From Trichaptum fuscoviolaceum (lineage: Eukaryota; Basidiomycota; Agaricomycetes; Hymenochaetales; Trichaptaceae): a DNA stretch of 64,000 bases. Below are positions 48,171-59,994 of this stretch, piece by piece. Both the position numbers and the translations under genes were made by a program. The notes beneath the pieces are model-generated. The model was given only the letters and a program-made list of their open reading frames with translations, made no database searches and was not told the DNA's origin. Each line of letters begins with the position of its first letter. Within the stretch, counting starts at the first letter, position 1. Location of the stretch: assembly GCA_910574455.1 (NCBI GenBank), contig CAJSYZ010000001.1, positions 2,835,424 through 2,899,423 of the forward strand. The letters are read 5' to 3'.

Positions 48171-48947
48171 GTACCGATTGAAGAAGTTTGTTGCCTGAGC
48201 CCGAAGTCGTGTAACGAAACGGTAAACATGTGTGTAAACTATCAATTCATTTACCCTTTGTTCTTTGTAGCTGCTGTACCATTGTCATTGTCTCTTCTTT
48301 CCGCTTTCTTACTTACAGCTCCTCCCTGACCTCCTTTATTCGCACTCCCCGCTCCGTTCTCCGAAGTCACAACGTTTTTTTTTATTTTCTTTCGCTCAAC
48401 TCCTCGATCAATCTTCTGACCCGGTTTATTACCACAATCGCACTATTATCCACTCATTGTCATTATATAGTACATGTACATAGTACAACACAATCGGAAG
48501 CCTCCCCGGGCCCTTGCCTTTGTTTTCTCACTTTATATGAACTACACTATGAGAAATTGTAGCGAGCTAGACCCTCGAACAGAATTATCTGAGAACAGCC
48601 ATTCGTTTCATGGACTTAAGCTCAGGCTAAGATAAAAGTGCAAGAGCTTATAGTGAATATTCCTTGTATTCCCTTTGTGGAACAAAACACGGCCTGGTTT
48701 AGGCGTGTGGTTAGCCGGGGAGGTTTGACGTCCGAGTCCTTTGACTCTGTACTATTGTGACCACCGGTGGACGCTCAGCTCATTTCTTTTGTGCAGACCT
48801 GACCTGACGGCTGAAGGCGAACCACCTACTGTGAACCACACTATATGCTTTTGTTCCTCAGACTCTTTATTAGCTGGGCATGATGCTGTTCTACTCTGCT
48901 TGCGACACCTCCCCTACCTTTCATTACCTTTCGCGGTTCCTTGAATC
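48171..48947. other. Intergenic, DUF1776 / arrestin
   Basis: About 780 bp between two plus-strand genes. Pyrimidine-rich at 48240-48470. No gene or tRNA found, and no clear regulatory motif. Confidence 0.5.
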
Positions 48948-50659
48948 ATGACTGTCGACGTAGAGATACACCCGTCGAATAGCTCGCTGTGTATGTATGG
49001 TTGGCCGAGTAGATCGTAAGTAGTCATAAGCTCTAAACTATGTACCTTTGGTAGCTAACTGTGTCAATGAAGGACCGCATACTCTCTGTCAGGACATGTC
49101 TCCGTCAAGCTATCGTCCGATTCTTCGCTCTTCGAGGGCTCGCGCCCCATCCGCATCCTGCTGCGCTCTCTGAAGCTCATCTTCGAAGGCCAGTCTGAGC
49201 TGATCACCCGACAACTGGGGTACTCCTCCGCACGGCTCATCCGCACAAAGCACGAGCTCGCGCCGTCGCGGTCGATGATGCTGTCGAACGACAGCACGAA
49301 GGGTGCAGCAGACAAGGACCCGACGAGCACCTGGAACTTCACCTTCAACATTCCCGTCCCGGGCTGGCTGCCGCCGACGAGCACGTTCGGGAACGACCAG
49401 TACGGCGCGGCGGGGACGCGCTACGCGCTGTTCGCGGAGGCGCAGTACGTCCTTCTCGGCCAGGGCCCCGTGTCCGGGTTCTCGCTGTCGTCGCTGCAGT
49501 CGCTGCTGACGTCGAAGGAGCGCGTCGTCCGCGCTACGCATGTTGAGGTCAATGTGCAGCGGTTCGTGCTACCACCGATCTCGAAGGAGAATCCGGCGGA
49601 GCCGATGGAGGTGTTCCCCGTGCAGAGGCACACGATCAAGCCGAACGGGAAGGACACTGGGTTCAAGTTTCATGGCAAGATTGACGCTAAGATCATGCAG
49701 CGCATCGAAGTGATGGCGTATGTGCCAGAGCATATCAACATCCATGACAGCTACTTCAAGCTCAGTGTATTATTACGCGCAAGCAAACTGACGCCACAGC
49801 AAAGGGAGTTACTGAAGGTCGAAGAGTTCATTATTGACGACCTCTTGCAAAATGAGTATTACTCGTGAGTGTCTTTCAACTATCCGTCTTTGATGTCATT
49901 CTCATATAGTGTTTATCCAGGAATTCTCCTTTCCCATCTTACGAAATGTCATTCCCTCTCCCTGCCGAGCAACCCGACACCAAACCACTCCTCAACCCCC
50001 ATCCTTTGAAAACGATGTACGACGTCGGTCTTGTCTCCATCGATGCTGATACAGAGGACGATTCATGCCTCGCAACCTCCTTCTCGTTCTCCCACCACGC
50101 GACCAAGTATCACCAACGAGAAAACCGGGCCGTCGGCTTCTCGTATCCAGACCAGGAAGAGTGGCTGAAAATTGACCTCGATGTCGATTTTGTCGCGTTC
50201 GGGGGCGAGAAGTTCAAGATCCTGGAGAGGAGCAGCGGCCTGGTGACGGGCGTGCGGCCGACGCAGGTGGGCCCGCTCTTTTGCGTGCAGCACCAGGTGG
50301 TGGTCCGACTGAAGTTTGCCTACGGGAAGGAAGGGGCCCGAGTGACGTCGGACCTGAAGTTCCGCGTGCCGCTGTTCTTTGTCCATGTCCCTCCCTTGAA
50401 CCTGGCAAAGAACTTGCTGTTTTGCGGCGCTCCTGCGAAGGCGCCGTCGACACGCCCACCTACGCCCACACTTCCGGTCGATGAGGAGGTCGCGGAGTCG
50501 TTCCGTCTGCCGCCTTATTCACAGTTGTTCCTCCCAAACGGCGAACGCAGACCAGATCATCCTATCCCCCTTCCGCCCTATTCGCCCCATGACCCTGCGC
50601 ATCCTACCCTGGAGATGAAGGATGTCGGGGTGCCTTGTCATTTTCCTCAATTCATCTGA
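48948..50659 (+). CDS. Alpha-arrestin-like ubiquitin-ligase adaptor
   Basis: Three exons give 532 aa; introns 49016-49072 and 49865-49920. The first exon is 68 nt and encodes MTVDVEIHPSNSSLCMYGWP; the next continues AYSLSGHVSVKL. The N-terminal arrestin fold is seen in FEGSRPIRILLRSLKLIFEG, STWNFTFNIPVPGWLPPT and YALFAEAQYVL. The C-terminal fold is in HTIKPNGKDTGFKFHGKIDA and VEVMAYVPEHINI-like residues. Two L-P-P-Y motifs (FRLPPYSQLF, PLPPYSPH) at the end fit the PPxY peptides by which yeast ART proteins recruit Rsp5 to membrane transporters. This supports endocytic sorting of permeases; the cargo is unknown. It converges on BRX1 with 270 bp between stops. Confidence 0.8.
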
Positions 50660-50929
50660 TGCCTTCGTTTTTCGATTATTGCACATACATTCATCAATCC
50701 GCTTTGGAGCATGCAGGTTTCTTGACATTAAACAATTGTATCACTATTCGCTTTTCGTTTATCTTTATTGCTTATACTCACTGCAAAGCCCAACCTTGTC
50801 TTCTTATTTTACTCACAATTGTCTGGCACAGTCTTCAAGCTGCTTGATCTGTTATCATCAATACAATATCATTTAATAGATTAACATATGGGAACAGAAA
50901 CAAGTGGGCAGGAACAAACAAGGCTACAA

Positions 50930-52099
50930 CTAGGCGAAGATTTTGTGAACAGCTAGCTCGTCCTCGTCTCTTCTGCGCTCCTCCCTGCGCTCTACACGTT
51001 CCATCTCCGTGTCCTTACGGATCTTGTACTTCTCGCCCTTCTCTCTACGTATTGCTGAGCGTACCACTGCAGGAGAAACGAATTCTGCGAACAAAGAAGT
51101 TAAGCGATTGGAAAGTAGGGAGACATAATTACTTAACGTACCAGGATTAGCGAAGACTGTCGCACCGCTGAATGCGCCTTCGAATATACGGATGGGGGTC
51201 AGGACGAATCGCGGACCAATCTCCACCAGGGTCGTCTGTGGTGGGCCATTAGGTTGTAGTGGGTCCTTCTCTAAAATCTGCAAATTGATACAAACATAAG
51301 TTAGTTAACTACAATGAGATGAGTTCGATATGAAAGACCGCTGAGACGGACTTGGTAGTTACGGAACCATATTTTGTTGTCGAGGAGGGAGAAAGTAAGG
51401 ATGTGGTCGACGAAAGGTTTCGCTCTCCTTGCACCCGGAGGTACGCCGAATATCTATTAGGAAAGTCAATACCTCTCTCATCGGCGAGACAAGTGCATAT
51501 GCGATAGAACTTACATGCGTAAACACCTCTTTCGTCAATCTCCCCCACTCCGTCTCATCAAACGCCTTGTCGAAGCTCACAATCCCCCGGCTCCCCTTGA
51601 GGCAGTTGCCGGTCATCTTCAGCTCATCCATAGTATGAATGTTCTGCACATGCATCTTGATGCTCGGTCCGTTGGGCGTCTTTGCCGCCCATAGGTAGAG
51701 GTCCTCATGCCGGCGTGCCTCAAAGTACAGTGTGTTGTTGCAGTTGTTTAGGTCGGCGAGTTCGGGAAGGAGGTGGAGCTGGGATTTTGAGTCGAGCTTT
51801 GAGTCTCATTACAGAGGTCAACTTTTAGTAGGTTTTGTGCGGTAAAGACGAAAAGTTAGCACACCTTTCTTGACATGGGGTAAAAGAGCTTCGATATCAT
51901 TCAAGAGATGTCTCATCCGATGTGTAACGCCTCTTGAAGACAGCAGAAGCACTCTCTGCTTGTTTTTCATCCTCTTTGGTTCCGACTGCCCGTCCGCCAT
52001 TTTATGGTCACCATCTGTATCTTCTAACCTTCGCTTCCCCTTCCCCTTTGCCTCTGCCCTCGCCGCATTCGATGTCTGGGCCTTTATGACTGAGGCCAT
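50930..52099 (-). CDS. BRX1: Ribosome biogenesis protein BRX1 (Brix domain)
   Basis: BRX1 binds pre-60S rRNA with Ebp2 in the nucleolus. A basic N-terminus (KGKGKRRLEDTDGDHKMADG) leads to QRVLLLSSRGVTHRMRHLLN. After an intron: DSKLDSKSQLHLLPELADLN, then NTLYFEARRHEDLYLWAAK, MHVQNIHTMDELKMTGNCLK and GSRGIVSFDKAF. Later exons give IFGVPPGARRAKPFVDHIL, FSLLDNKIWFRNYQ, LVEIGPRFVLTPIRIFEGAF and SPAVVRSAIRREKGEKY. The Brix sigma70-like motifs are all in order. The first intron (51864-51805) uses a GAG acceptor: only this keeps the frame. The C-terminal Arg/Glu tail is usual. Start ATG at 52099. Confidence 0.95.
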
Positions 52100-52465
52100 A
52101 ATCTTAATGTCAAGAGCGAAACGAGGAGAGAGAAATTTCGATGACTATTTTTAGAAACATCAGGCTGATATTATTGGACAGAGCAAACACATATAAACAG
52201 ATCATCTGTTTCGCCTCAGAGGAAAACAGGTATAGAACTAAGTATACATTATAGGTCGAAAGCACAGCATAAATATATAATCGACAAGAGAATGCCATAC
52301 TTATTTAAGGGGATGGGGAAGTGCAACGGAGGGGGGGAGCTTAGGGAGGCAGGGGAAGTGATGAGGACATGTGTATGGCATCCGAAATTCAGCAGAGAAA
52401 GAAGATGGAAAAAACATAGGAAAGCAACAGACTATTAACGAAATCGGTTATATCGTCACAACACA
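52100..52465. other. Intergenic, BRX1 promoter and KH gene 3' flank
   Basis: About 365 bp, no gene. Both flanking genes run on the minus strand. Confidence 0.5.
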
Positions 52466-53995
52466 TCAAACGACACGTTGGTTTTGCAACAACTGTTGCT
52501 GCTTCTGCTTTTCTTGTTCAAGACGCTAGAGTGAAAAGATAAGTCACAACGCTCATATATATAGTTCATCACTGGAAAACGCGTACGTGGTATAAAAGCT
52601 GCACTGCCATTTGGATGTTCTGTGGTTGTCCAGTGATAATCACCAGCCGTTCGTTTTCTGTCCCCCCTGGAGCGCCATTCACCCCTGGAGCAGATGCTCC
52701 AGGTTCCATTATCTTGATCTGACTGGCGCTCATATGCCTAATTTCGTTGATCTTACTACCCCCCTTCCCGATGATGCAACCAACTAGGTCGTTGGGAATA
52801 AAGATCTGTTGCGTTTGTAACTGGGCCGGAGGGTTATGAATTTGAGGCGGGGCTTGAGGGGTGTAGGGGTTAGTAGTAAAACCAGGAACATAAGATGATC
52901 CTGCGAAGGGAACAGGAGCAGCAGGGCGCGGAGCGCGGTTTGTCGGACGATAGGACGAGTTCGCAGAAGAGGGCATGCGCTCTTGACATTCGATGAGAAT
53001 GTTGCCAATGTAGTATGTTGCAATGTGAATCGCGTCGGCGACGCCCGCAACGCTGAGCACGCGCTGGGCATGAAGTCAGCGGCAAAGTAAGGATGCCGAG
53101 ATAAAAAGTGCAGTAAGTACCTCCGTTGACCCGGGGAGCATGCCTTCGCTGGCATTCAGGCGAGCACCCGAGGCATCCTGAATTTCCTTGATTTTGGCAC
53201 CTTGCTTTCCGATTATGGAACCCATGCGAGAGTTAGGAATCATGAACTTGATAGTGACCGCCCGACTGCCGGGTACAGAAGGCACATCGAAGGGTTCGTC
53301 ATTAATACGACGAACGATGAGTCCGAAGGCCTAGATAAGGGTGATGTTCATATGGGGGTTGGGGAAGTAGGCACTATTAGAAGACAGACCTTCGATACAG
53401 CGTCGAGAGCCCCGCTGACGTTCAGGATGCGTTCAGGATTGCCTGGGATGCTCTCAGAGACGATGACGCGTGCGCCGCTCTTCTCGCGTATTTCGTTGAC
53501 ATGCTTGCCGCCGCGCCCTATGATAATGGACGCGTCTTGGGTGACGATGAGGCAGCGCATATGAATCATTGCGGAAGGTGTTTGCGAGCCAGCACCCGTG
53601 CTGGAGGCCGACGTAGGCCCAGCGGCAGTGCTGCCGGACATCTGACCTGAACCGGCTTGCGAGGAATCAGTTTCTGACTTTGATGCGTCGTGCTTGGCGT
53701 CGTCAGCGACGGCAGCAGCAGTGGCTGTAGGAGTTGAAGCGGCAGTGTCCCCGTTATAGGGAGCGTCAGACATGGGCACATCATTTAACGCAGCAGCCCG
53801 TGCGGTGGGAACAGACTCGGAGGCGGATACGAGGGACTCATGGGCTCTTGTTGACTCATCCGCGGTCTGCGATGATGTAGGGGCGCCTGTGTTTGCACGC
53901 TTGTGTATTTTGTGCTGGTCGCTGTCCGACGCAGAACGCGACCGCTTTCGGTTTCCGTCCGCAGGTGCTGTGCTGGCTGCGGCAGCTTCTGGCAT
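52466..53995 (-). CDS. Three-KH-domain RNA-binding protein (PCBP / yeast Pbp2-like)
   Basis: Poly(C)-binding/hnRNP K-type protein acting in mRNA stability, translation or telomere RNA (family knowledge). The N-terminal Ala/Ser-rich region has a nuclear-type basic patch (NRKRSRSASDSDQHKIHKRA). KH1: HMRCLIVTQDASIIIGRGG KH core with GGKHVNEIREKSGARVIV. KH2: TIKFMIPNSRMGSIIGKQG and AKIKEIQDASGARLNASE. KH3: QIFIPNDLVGCIIGKGGSK and INEIRHMSASQIKIME. Each has the GxxG loop (GRGG, GKQG, GKGG). A linker rich in Pro/Asn separates KH2 from KH3. The C-terminal exon is Gln-rich (RLEQEKQKQQQLLQNQRVV). Four introns or so. Start at 53995 (MPEAAAASTAPADG). Confidence 0.9.
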
Positions 53996-54534
53996 TGCAA
54001 TGGAGAGCAAAAAGTGTTATTTGTGTTAGAATTCTTGTGAGCGTCCGGAACGAGAGTTCAGGTGGACAACTTGGGAATGGATTTGGATTGGGAGATGCGG
54101 TGTCTGAGGAGGGGGCGGGGAACAGTGGGTGTAAGGGAGCGCGGAATGTATGGTGGATGAGGAGCATAACGCAAACATACCTCTCGTCGTCGCTGACGAC
54201 GTGCACAGTGGTTTGAAGAGCGAAAAATGCGTCGTCGAGGACAGCGACAACGACGAATGATGGCGGCGACCGACCTGCGACGAGAATCTCAGAGTCCCAC
54301 GACCAATACTAGTAAACGTAATACCCCTCTATTTGGCAAAGACATTTTGCATTCACTCCCACTGACACTGCCTTGACTCGCATCTGACTCGACAGCAAGC
54401 CGAGTCATACACTTTCAAGGAGAAATAGTCTTCTGATTCTATCAGATATACAGTTGAGTGTAATTGTACAGATGTGTGTATGTTAAAGAGTACTTCCAAG
54501 TCGACATGTTGAAGCCAACCTTACCTTGCCCCGA
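53996..54534. promoter_or_regulatory. Intergenic upstream of KH gene; three TGACTC elements
   Basis: No gene supported. Three TGACTC cores (54374, 54384 and, reversed, 54402) lie within 35 bp, about 380-410 bp upstream of the KH-gene start. They resemble half of the Gcn4/CPC1 site TGACTCA but lack the last base. Chance is possible. Confidence 0.35.
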
Positions 54535-56777
54535 TCAGGAGGGCACAATTGTTCCACCGACTATCCCCTTCACGAAAGCAGCCCACCGTCGCTCCCATGA
54601 TGCCAAAGCTGCCGTCTTCTCCTCTTCGCTTAGAGTCGAACTCTGAAACGTGAGCAAAGTCATCAAAATCCGTGAGCAACGCCGAATGGAAATTGCTTCC
54701 GCACCTCTAGGCTTTGGCGGGCAATGTCGCCGAGAGTGATGAGGCCAGTAATATCACTTGCGACAAGCACCTGGAATCAATGTATCAGCACAGCTCGGCC
54801 TCTTGATTTTCTCCGGGCAATGCTTTTGTACCTGAAAGAAATCGTAGGACAGCCCCATGTTTCCGAATATCGACGGGTCATCCGAGCACAATGCCACTTG
54901 CACTCCGTTGTTTATGAGCACAGGTAACGGATGGGTAGGCATAGAAGATGTCAGTCGCTTTTGCTAGGATCTCAGCTCTCTGTATCAGCAATCCGTATAG
55001 TTGACGTACTAGGATTTCATTCCTGCCTTCCCCGTATTCAGCATATGCATACACAGCCCGTGCGGCTGACATGACTTACGAGATCGGGCAGACTTCCACT
55101 GTTATCCCTTTCTCCTTCACGATATCAATTAGCTTGGGGTGTTTTGCGAGAGAGAAGCTAGTGTCACCGTCAGTTATCCAATTTATGATCGGAGATGTCG
55201 TGTTACTCACCCATGCCCTATCCGTTTGGTACCCAAAAGGATAGCATCATAGAGATTGACATCCGCATAAGATCCATCTCCGAGTGTCTCCCCGGCATGA
55301 AGAATCAGCGGCAGATCAAGGCCCTCTTCCTCGACACGCCTTTTGAAGTACAGAAGGGGTTCGATATAATGAATCAGGGGGTTGAAGCCGTCCTCATGCC
55401 CTACCAAATCAAATCCTGCGGAGGTTTTGTGTTAAATGATATTCATTCCAAGCGATGGCGTAGACAGACCAGCAATCAAGTGTGGAAACTCCTTTTTGAG
55501 CTGTATGCAATCATCCGCGCTCTGTTTAAGTTCCTCAACAGATACGAATCGAAGCGTGGAGTAGACGAGTTTCGCCCCAACGAGTTCATCTCCTCGGCCT
55601 TGTGCCTCCAAATTGGCCTTCACTTCTTTGACAACATCATCAAAGATTCGGCAAATGTCGCTATTTGAGAGGTTTTCGCCGTTGGCACCTTTCATGGCAC
55701 TAGCGGTTCTTCAGTAATACTGATGCCAGGGAGATCTATTCAGGTCGTTTTGCACTGACCCATTGGAACTCGAATACCGCAGATTGACTCGGGTCTCGAT
55801 GAATGAAATACCATCCTCGACCGCCGATCGGAGGGCTTCACGCACGACTTCTCCCCATATGGGAGCGTACAGGATCAAGCCCTGATCTGATTGATCAGAA
55901 GGGGTTGACATCCGCTGTAAAGCCACTTAATATGTACTCACCGCTGCAACAACAAAAATGCTCGAAAATTTGTCCCAGATCTAAGGAGGTATTTATTTCG
56001 AACAGCACTTACATAGATCAGGGGTCAAAGCATACCTTCTTATGGCTGTTGTACGTTCCATATGCTTCAGATGGGTTTATGGTCAGCGCTCCTACAACCC
56101 AATCTTCAAAGCCTTGTGGACCGCCCAGGTCCGGGTCAAAATTTTCCTTTGCAAGAGTGAGATTTACCCATTCGCCTAGCTTATACGAATCAGAGGTCAA
56201 CGATGTATACACTGTGTGCTCGTCCGGACGTAGGGCAGTGAATTCTGGCAGGACTTTCTTGAGGCTGTCTGGTGTAAGGTGAGAATGCACCCGCACGTGC
56301 ATAGCTGACTGGTTGAGACCAAGCTTCAGAAGATATGATGAGTCGATCGCAGCGCCAATGTGCACGTGTAAGAGAGCGCCCTTGGGCATCTATAGGTCAA
56401 CCGTTAGTTTACATATGAAATAGAGTACGATGTCCACCTTGGTGAGGATTTGGAATAGCTTCGTCTTCTTGACCAGATGTTTCGCTGGAATACATTAGTA
56501 CGGATATTACCACTAGAACAGTAAGAAGCGGTTATTCACCTGTTAAGAATTCCATCCCCGGAAATGTATTCGGCACGTCTTCATGTTCGACAGACCAAAA
56601 GCATTTCTCCTCTTCAAGCCGTATCGCGCGGATAATCTCGTCTGCCTTCAGCTCTTCAGCTGTTGCATTCTCGATACGAGCTATATCCCGCCTCAAGCTT
56701 CGTTCATCAGCTATGAGTTTCTTCCGAGTTTCCCAGTAAGCATTAAGAGCAAGAGCTTCAGACCCAGACCCAGACAT
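54535..56777 (-). CDS. ADGF-type adenosine deaminase, tandem copy 1
   Basis: Hydrolytic deaminase of the CECR1/ADGF group, converting adenosine to inosine with zinc. The start MSGSGSEALALNAYWETRKK and a segment VPNTFPGMEFLT are followed by MPKGALLHVHIGA carrying the first two zinc histidines (HVH). The remaining active-site blocks are intact: LPLILHAGETLGDGSYADV, GTKRIGHG, EVCPISNEIL, and ALCSDDPSIFG with the last zinc aspartate. The C-terminal exon is set in the frame SSTLSEEEKTAALASWERRW, ending IVPS. About nine introns. No signal peptide is seen, so the protein is probably cytoplasmic, unlike animal ADGF growth factors, which are secreted. Copy 2 lies upstream on the same strand with the same plan, so the pair arose by tandem duplication. 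Substrate preference is not proven. Confidence 0.85.
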
Positions 56778-57287
56778 TGTCCAGTCGTCTTGTTCGAGTT
56801 GCGTTCCGTCGTAAACTCAGTAGGTGAGAGTAACTAGACGAGATCGCGAATATAATCAAGTAGCCGATCACTGAGCGATTTATAGTCTGGATAAACTCCT
56901 GACTCAGAAGACACGGTCCCGCATGTTCTCTCTGACTCGGGGAAGGATTGAAGGAATACCTAAGCTTGTTGGACCTATAGGGGTTTCTCCATCGCTAAAG
57001 TCACATTCATGACCACTTCTGAAGACAATCCGAGTCCGAGTTAACATTCAAAGGAAAAGCAAGTTATCAGGCATATCTCTAAAAGCTCGCAACTAGCAAT
57101 GCCCAGACCAAACACGACAAAATTTCCCCTTTAAGCGTCATCTGCTGCGATCAACTGAGAGACAGCCGAGAATTCCCAACACATAGTAGTAGCAGGTACG
57201 GAAATCCTCCCCGTTAGAGTTCACGAGTCGAAATGAAATGTTTGCCGTCCAAACTCCCGACGCTGTGGCTTGCATTTCAAACTCATG
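56778..57287. other. Intergenic between the two deaminases
   Basis: 510 bp with the promoter of copy 1. It includes one full TGACTCA site (separate entry) and another TGACTC core at 56933. No gene seen. Confidence 0.5.
56900..56906 (+). promoter_or_regulatory. Gcn4/CPC1-type site (TGACTCA)
   Basis: Exact TGACTCA about 125 bp upstream of the deaminase copy 1 start, the consensus bound by fungal Gcn4/CPC1 bZIP factors under amino-acid starvation. A single 7-mer can occur by chance, so this is a suggestion only. Confidence 0.4.
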
Positions 57288-59499
57288 TTAAGACAATAGG
57301 CTTCCATCAACGATCTTACGAATGAAAATCCCCCACTGTCTTTCCCATGCAGCGAGGGCCACTGCTTTCGTATCTATACTCAACGTGGACCCCTACAGTA
57401 CATAGAGACGTCAGCATGATTCACAATATGTTTGAGAGCCATTACCTCAATACTCTGCCGAGCAAGCCCTCCAAGGGTAATGAGGCCGGTTACGTCACTG
57501 GACACGAGAACCTGATAGATGCAAGGCCACGTTATGTTCGGAACCACACGAGCATTGAGATATAGAATACCTGGAAGAAGTCAAATGAAAGACCCATGTT
57601 TCCAAACACCGCTGGGTCATCCGAGCAAAGTGCAACAGGAACTCCTTGGTTGTATAGTATAGGTAGTGGATGGGCGGGCATCGAAGCCGTCAGACGCTGT
57701 TTCGGCATTAGTACCAGTACCATACACTTTCATGGCTTGACCAACCAGAATCTCATTCCTGCGGGACGTCCTAAACGAAAGATCCACAGAACCCGATAAA
57801 ATAGCACATACGAGATAGGACAGACTTCAATTATAATATTTTCTTTCTTGACAATCTCGATTAGTTTCGGGTGCTTAACAAGTGAAAAGCTGCAGAAAAT
57901 CAGCACGCTGCCGCATGATTTGACAATTCCACTGACCCATGACCGATGCGTTTAGTGCCGAGAAGGATAGCATCGTAGAGGTTGTTATCCGCTGCTGAGC
58001 CATCTCCTAGCGTTTCACCAGCATGAAGAATAAATGGCAGTTCGAGCTCCAGTTCGTCAACTCGCTTTTTGAATCGCAACAGAGGCTCTAGGTAGTGTGT
58101 TAGAGGATAAAGCTCATTTTCGTCTCCTACTAAATCAAAACCTTGAACAAAGTCTCAGCAACGTGAGTCAGGATTAAGCACCACCAAAGCACAAACCGGC
58201 AATCACATGCGGGAAAGCTAATTTGAGTTGAATGCAATCCGCTAGATACCATTCGAGATCCTCGGGCTCAAGAATGCGAACTGTGCTGTATATGATCCGA
58301 GCTCCCATGAATTCGTCTCCGCGTCCTTGTGAATCCATGTCGGCCTTAATTTCCTTAACGGCGTCGTCGAACATCTGCACAAATTCTAAGGAGGTAACCG
58401 TGGCCCTACCACTCTCGTCGATCAAGCACCTGATTTCCATGTCTCGATCAGCTACAAAATGTGACCTGGAGAAGAAGGATATATCACTTTTCGCCTTCGT
58501 ATTCCCAAAAGTTCACGCGGGCTTCTATGTAAGAGATACCATCCGCAATGGACGAACGGAGAAATTCTCGCAAGTAGCCCGGCCATATAGGCGCGTATCT
58601 AGTCAATCCCTGGTGAAAAGTCAAATACGTTTGTTGCACATAACAAGGTCAAAAACGTACTGCCGCGACCATGAACGTAGAGGTGAATTTCTGCCATATC
58701 TAGATTTTGCCCGATATTTAGTTGTAGATAACCAAGATATCATGAATCCCACTCATGCCTTCTTCACGCTGTTGTGTGTCTTGTAAGCCTCGCTGGGATT
58801 AATCATCAACGCACCGATCACCCATGCATCAAATCCTTCGGGTCCACCCAATTGCAGTTCAAACATTTCTCTGGCACGTTTTATTTGCACCCAAGTTCCT
58901 GGCTTATAATCGATGGATGTAATACTTGACGCATGATTGAAGTGGCTTTGCGGGAGACCCTTAAATTCGGGAAGGATAGACTTTATGGAGGAAGAATTCA
59001 GAGCTTCAGGAACTCGAATATGCATGGCGGGTTGCTCAAGTCCAAGTTTCAGAAGGAAAGAGGCATTGACCATAGCATCGAGATGAGCATGGAGTAATGC
59101 GCCTTTAGGCATCTTTTGGGCATTACAGTTTGTCTGAGACTTAAGGTTGCAATGACTTCATACACTGACCTTCGAAAGTATATGGAAGAGTTTTGTCTTC
59201 ATGACCAGACTTCTGGCTGCAAAACCATCAGCTTATGAGGGTCGTGCATGTGCTGTCCACTACTCACCAGACAAGAACTCCATCCCCGGAAAGGTGTTTG
59301 GGACACCTTCATGTTCCTTAGACCAGACACTCTGCGCTTCCTCCACCCTAATCGACCTAATTATCTGCTCAGCTTTCAATTCTTCTTCAGACGCGCTCTT
59401 TAGAAGGCCATTGTCATGTCTTAAAGCCCGATCCTCCGTGATCAAACGCTCTCGAGTAGACAGGTAGGACTGCAAGTCATGAAAGTCTGGCTTGCTCAT
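57288..59499 (-). CDS. ADGF-type adenosine deaminase, tandem copy 2
   Basis: Paralogue of copy 1 with the same plan and intron pattern. It starts MSKPDFHDLQSYLSTRERL and has VPNTFPGMEFLS, then MPKGALLHAHLDAMV with H-x-H. Later blocks: FILHAGETLGDGSAADN, GTKRIGHG, IIEVCPIS, MPAHPLPILYNQGVPVALCS and DDPAVFGNMGLSFDFFQV. All zinc and catalytic residues are in place. The last exon gives STLSIDTKAVALAAWERQW and ends GSLLS. It differs from copy 1 in HLDAM versus HIGAA after the first histidines. Copies have diverged widely outside the active site, so the duplication is old or one copy has specialised. Head-to-head with VPS54 across 495 bp. Confidence 0.85.
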
Positions 59500-59994
59500 A
59501 GTCGCCCAGAGACCGAGATAGATACAAGGATGAGAGCGTTGCTTGATGGTTGTAGACTCTCCTAAATAGTGGATTCAACACCCGCGTGTTCGGCTTTGGA
59601 CTATCATTACGAGCTCATGAGGAGGCAAGTCCGTGGCACATTGTAGACGGCCAAAGGCGGTCAGTCTGACGACCCCGCGTGATGCATTTCAAAATGCACT
59701 TGGTGAGAGCCCTGCCTCCAATTTGAACCTGAGTGAACCATTTGTCTGGGTAGCGACGGCCTGAGAGGACAAGGGATATAAAACGCAACTGAGTGAAAGA
59801 GAAGTCAATTAGCCAGTGGCTGTGCCATGAGCGTGGCCTCTCCGAGTCTGTCAGGTTGTTCCTTTGCTTTGACTTTCTCCGTCGCTGCTATTCTATAAGT
59901 TATTGGCTTCCTGGAACATTTGATAGACTTGCAAATTATGCTTCTCTGATCTTCCAAGCTCGTTGTAATAGAAGACTTTTAGCTTCAGTGAAGC
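59500..59994. promoter_or_regulatory. Divergent intergenic region, deaminase 2 / VPS54
   Basis: 495 bp between outward-facing genes. A frame of 90 codons (59793-60065) is a chance overlap with the VPS54 start. No clear motif. Confidence 0.4.

Noticed and set aside
48683..48760. tRNA-like stretch with GGTTTAGGCGTGTGG
   Set aside because: No pairing acceptor stem and no GGTTCRA B-box; not a tRNA.
49110..49541. 143-codon minus-strand frame opposite the arrestin
   Set aside because: Antisense shadow in GC-rich coding DNA; the plus strand has arrestin features and good splice sites.
54535..59499. Purine or nitrogen gene cluster with the permeases
   Set aside because: The permeases and deaminases are 12 kb or more apart with core genes between; no sign of a co-regulated cluster.
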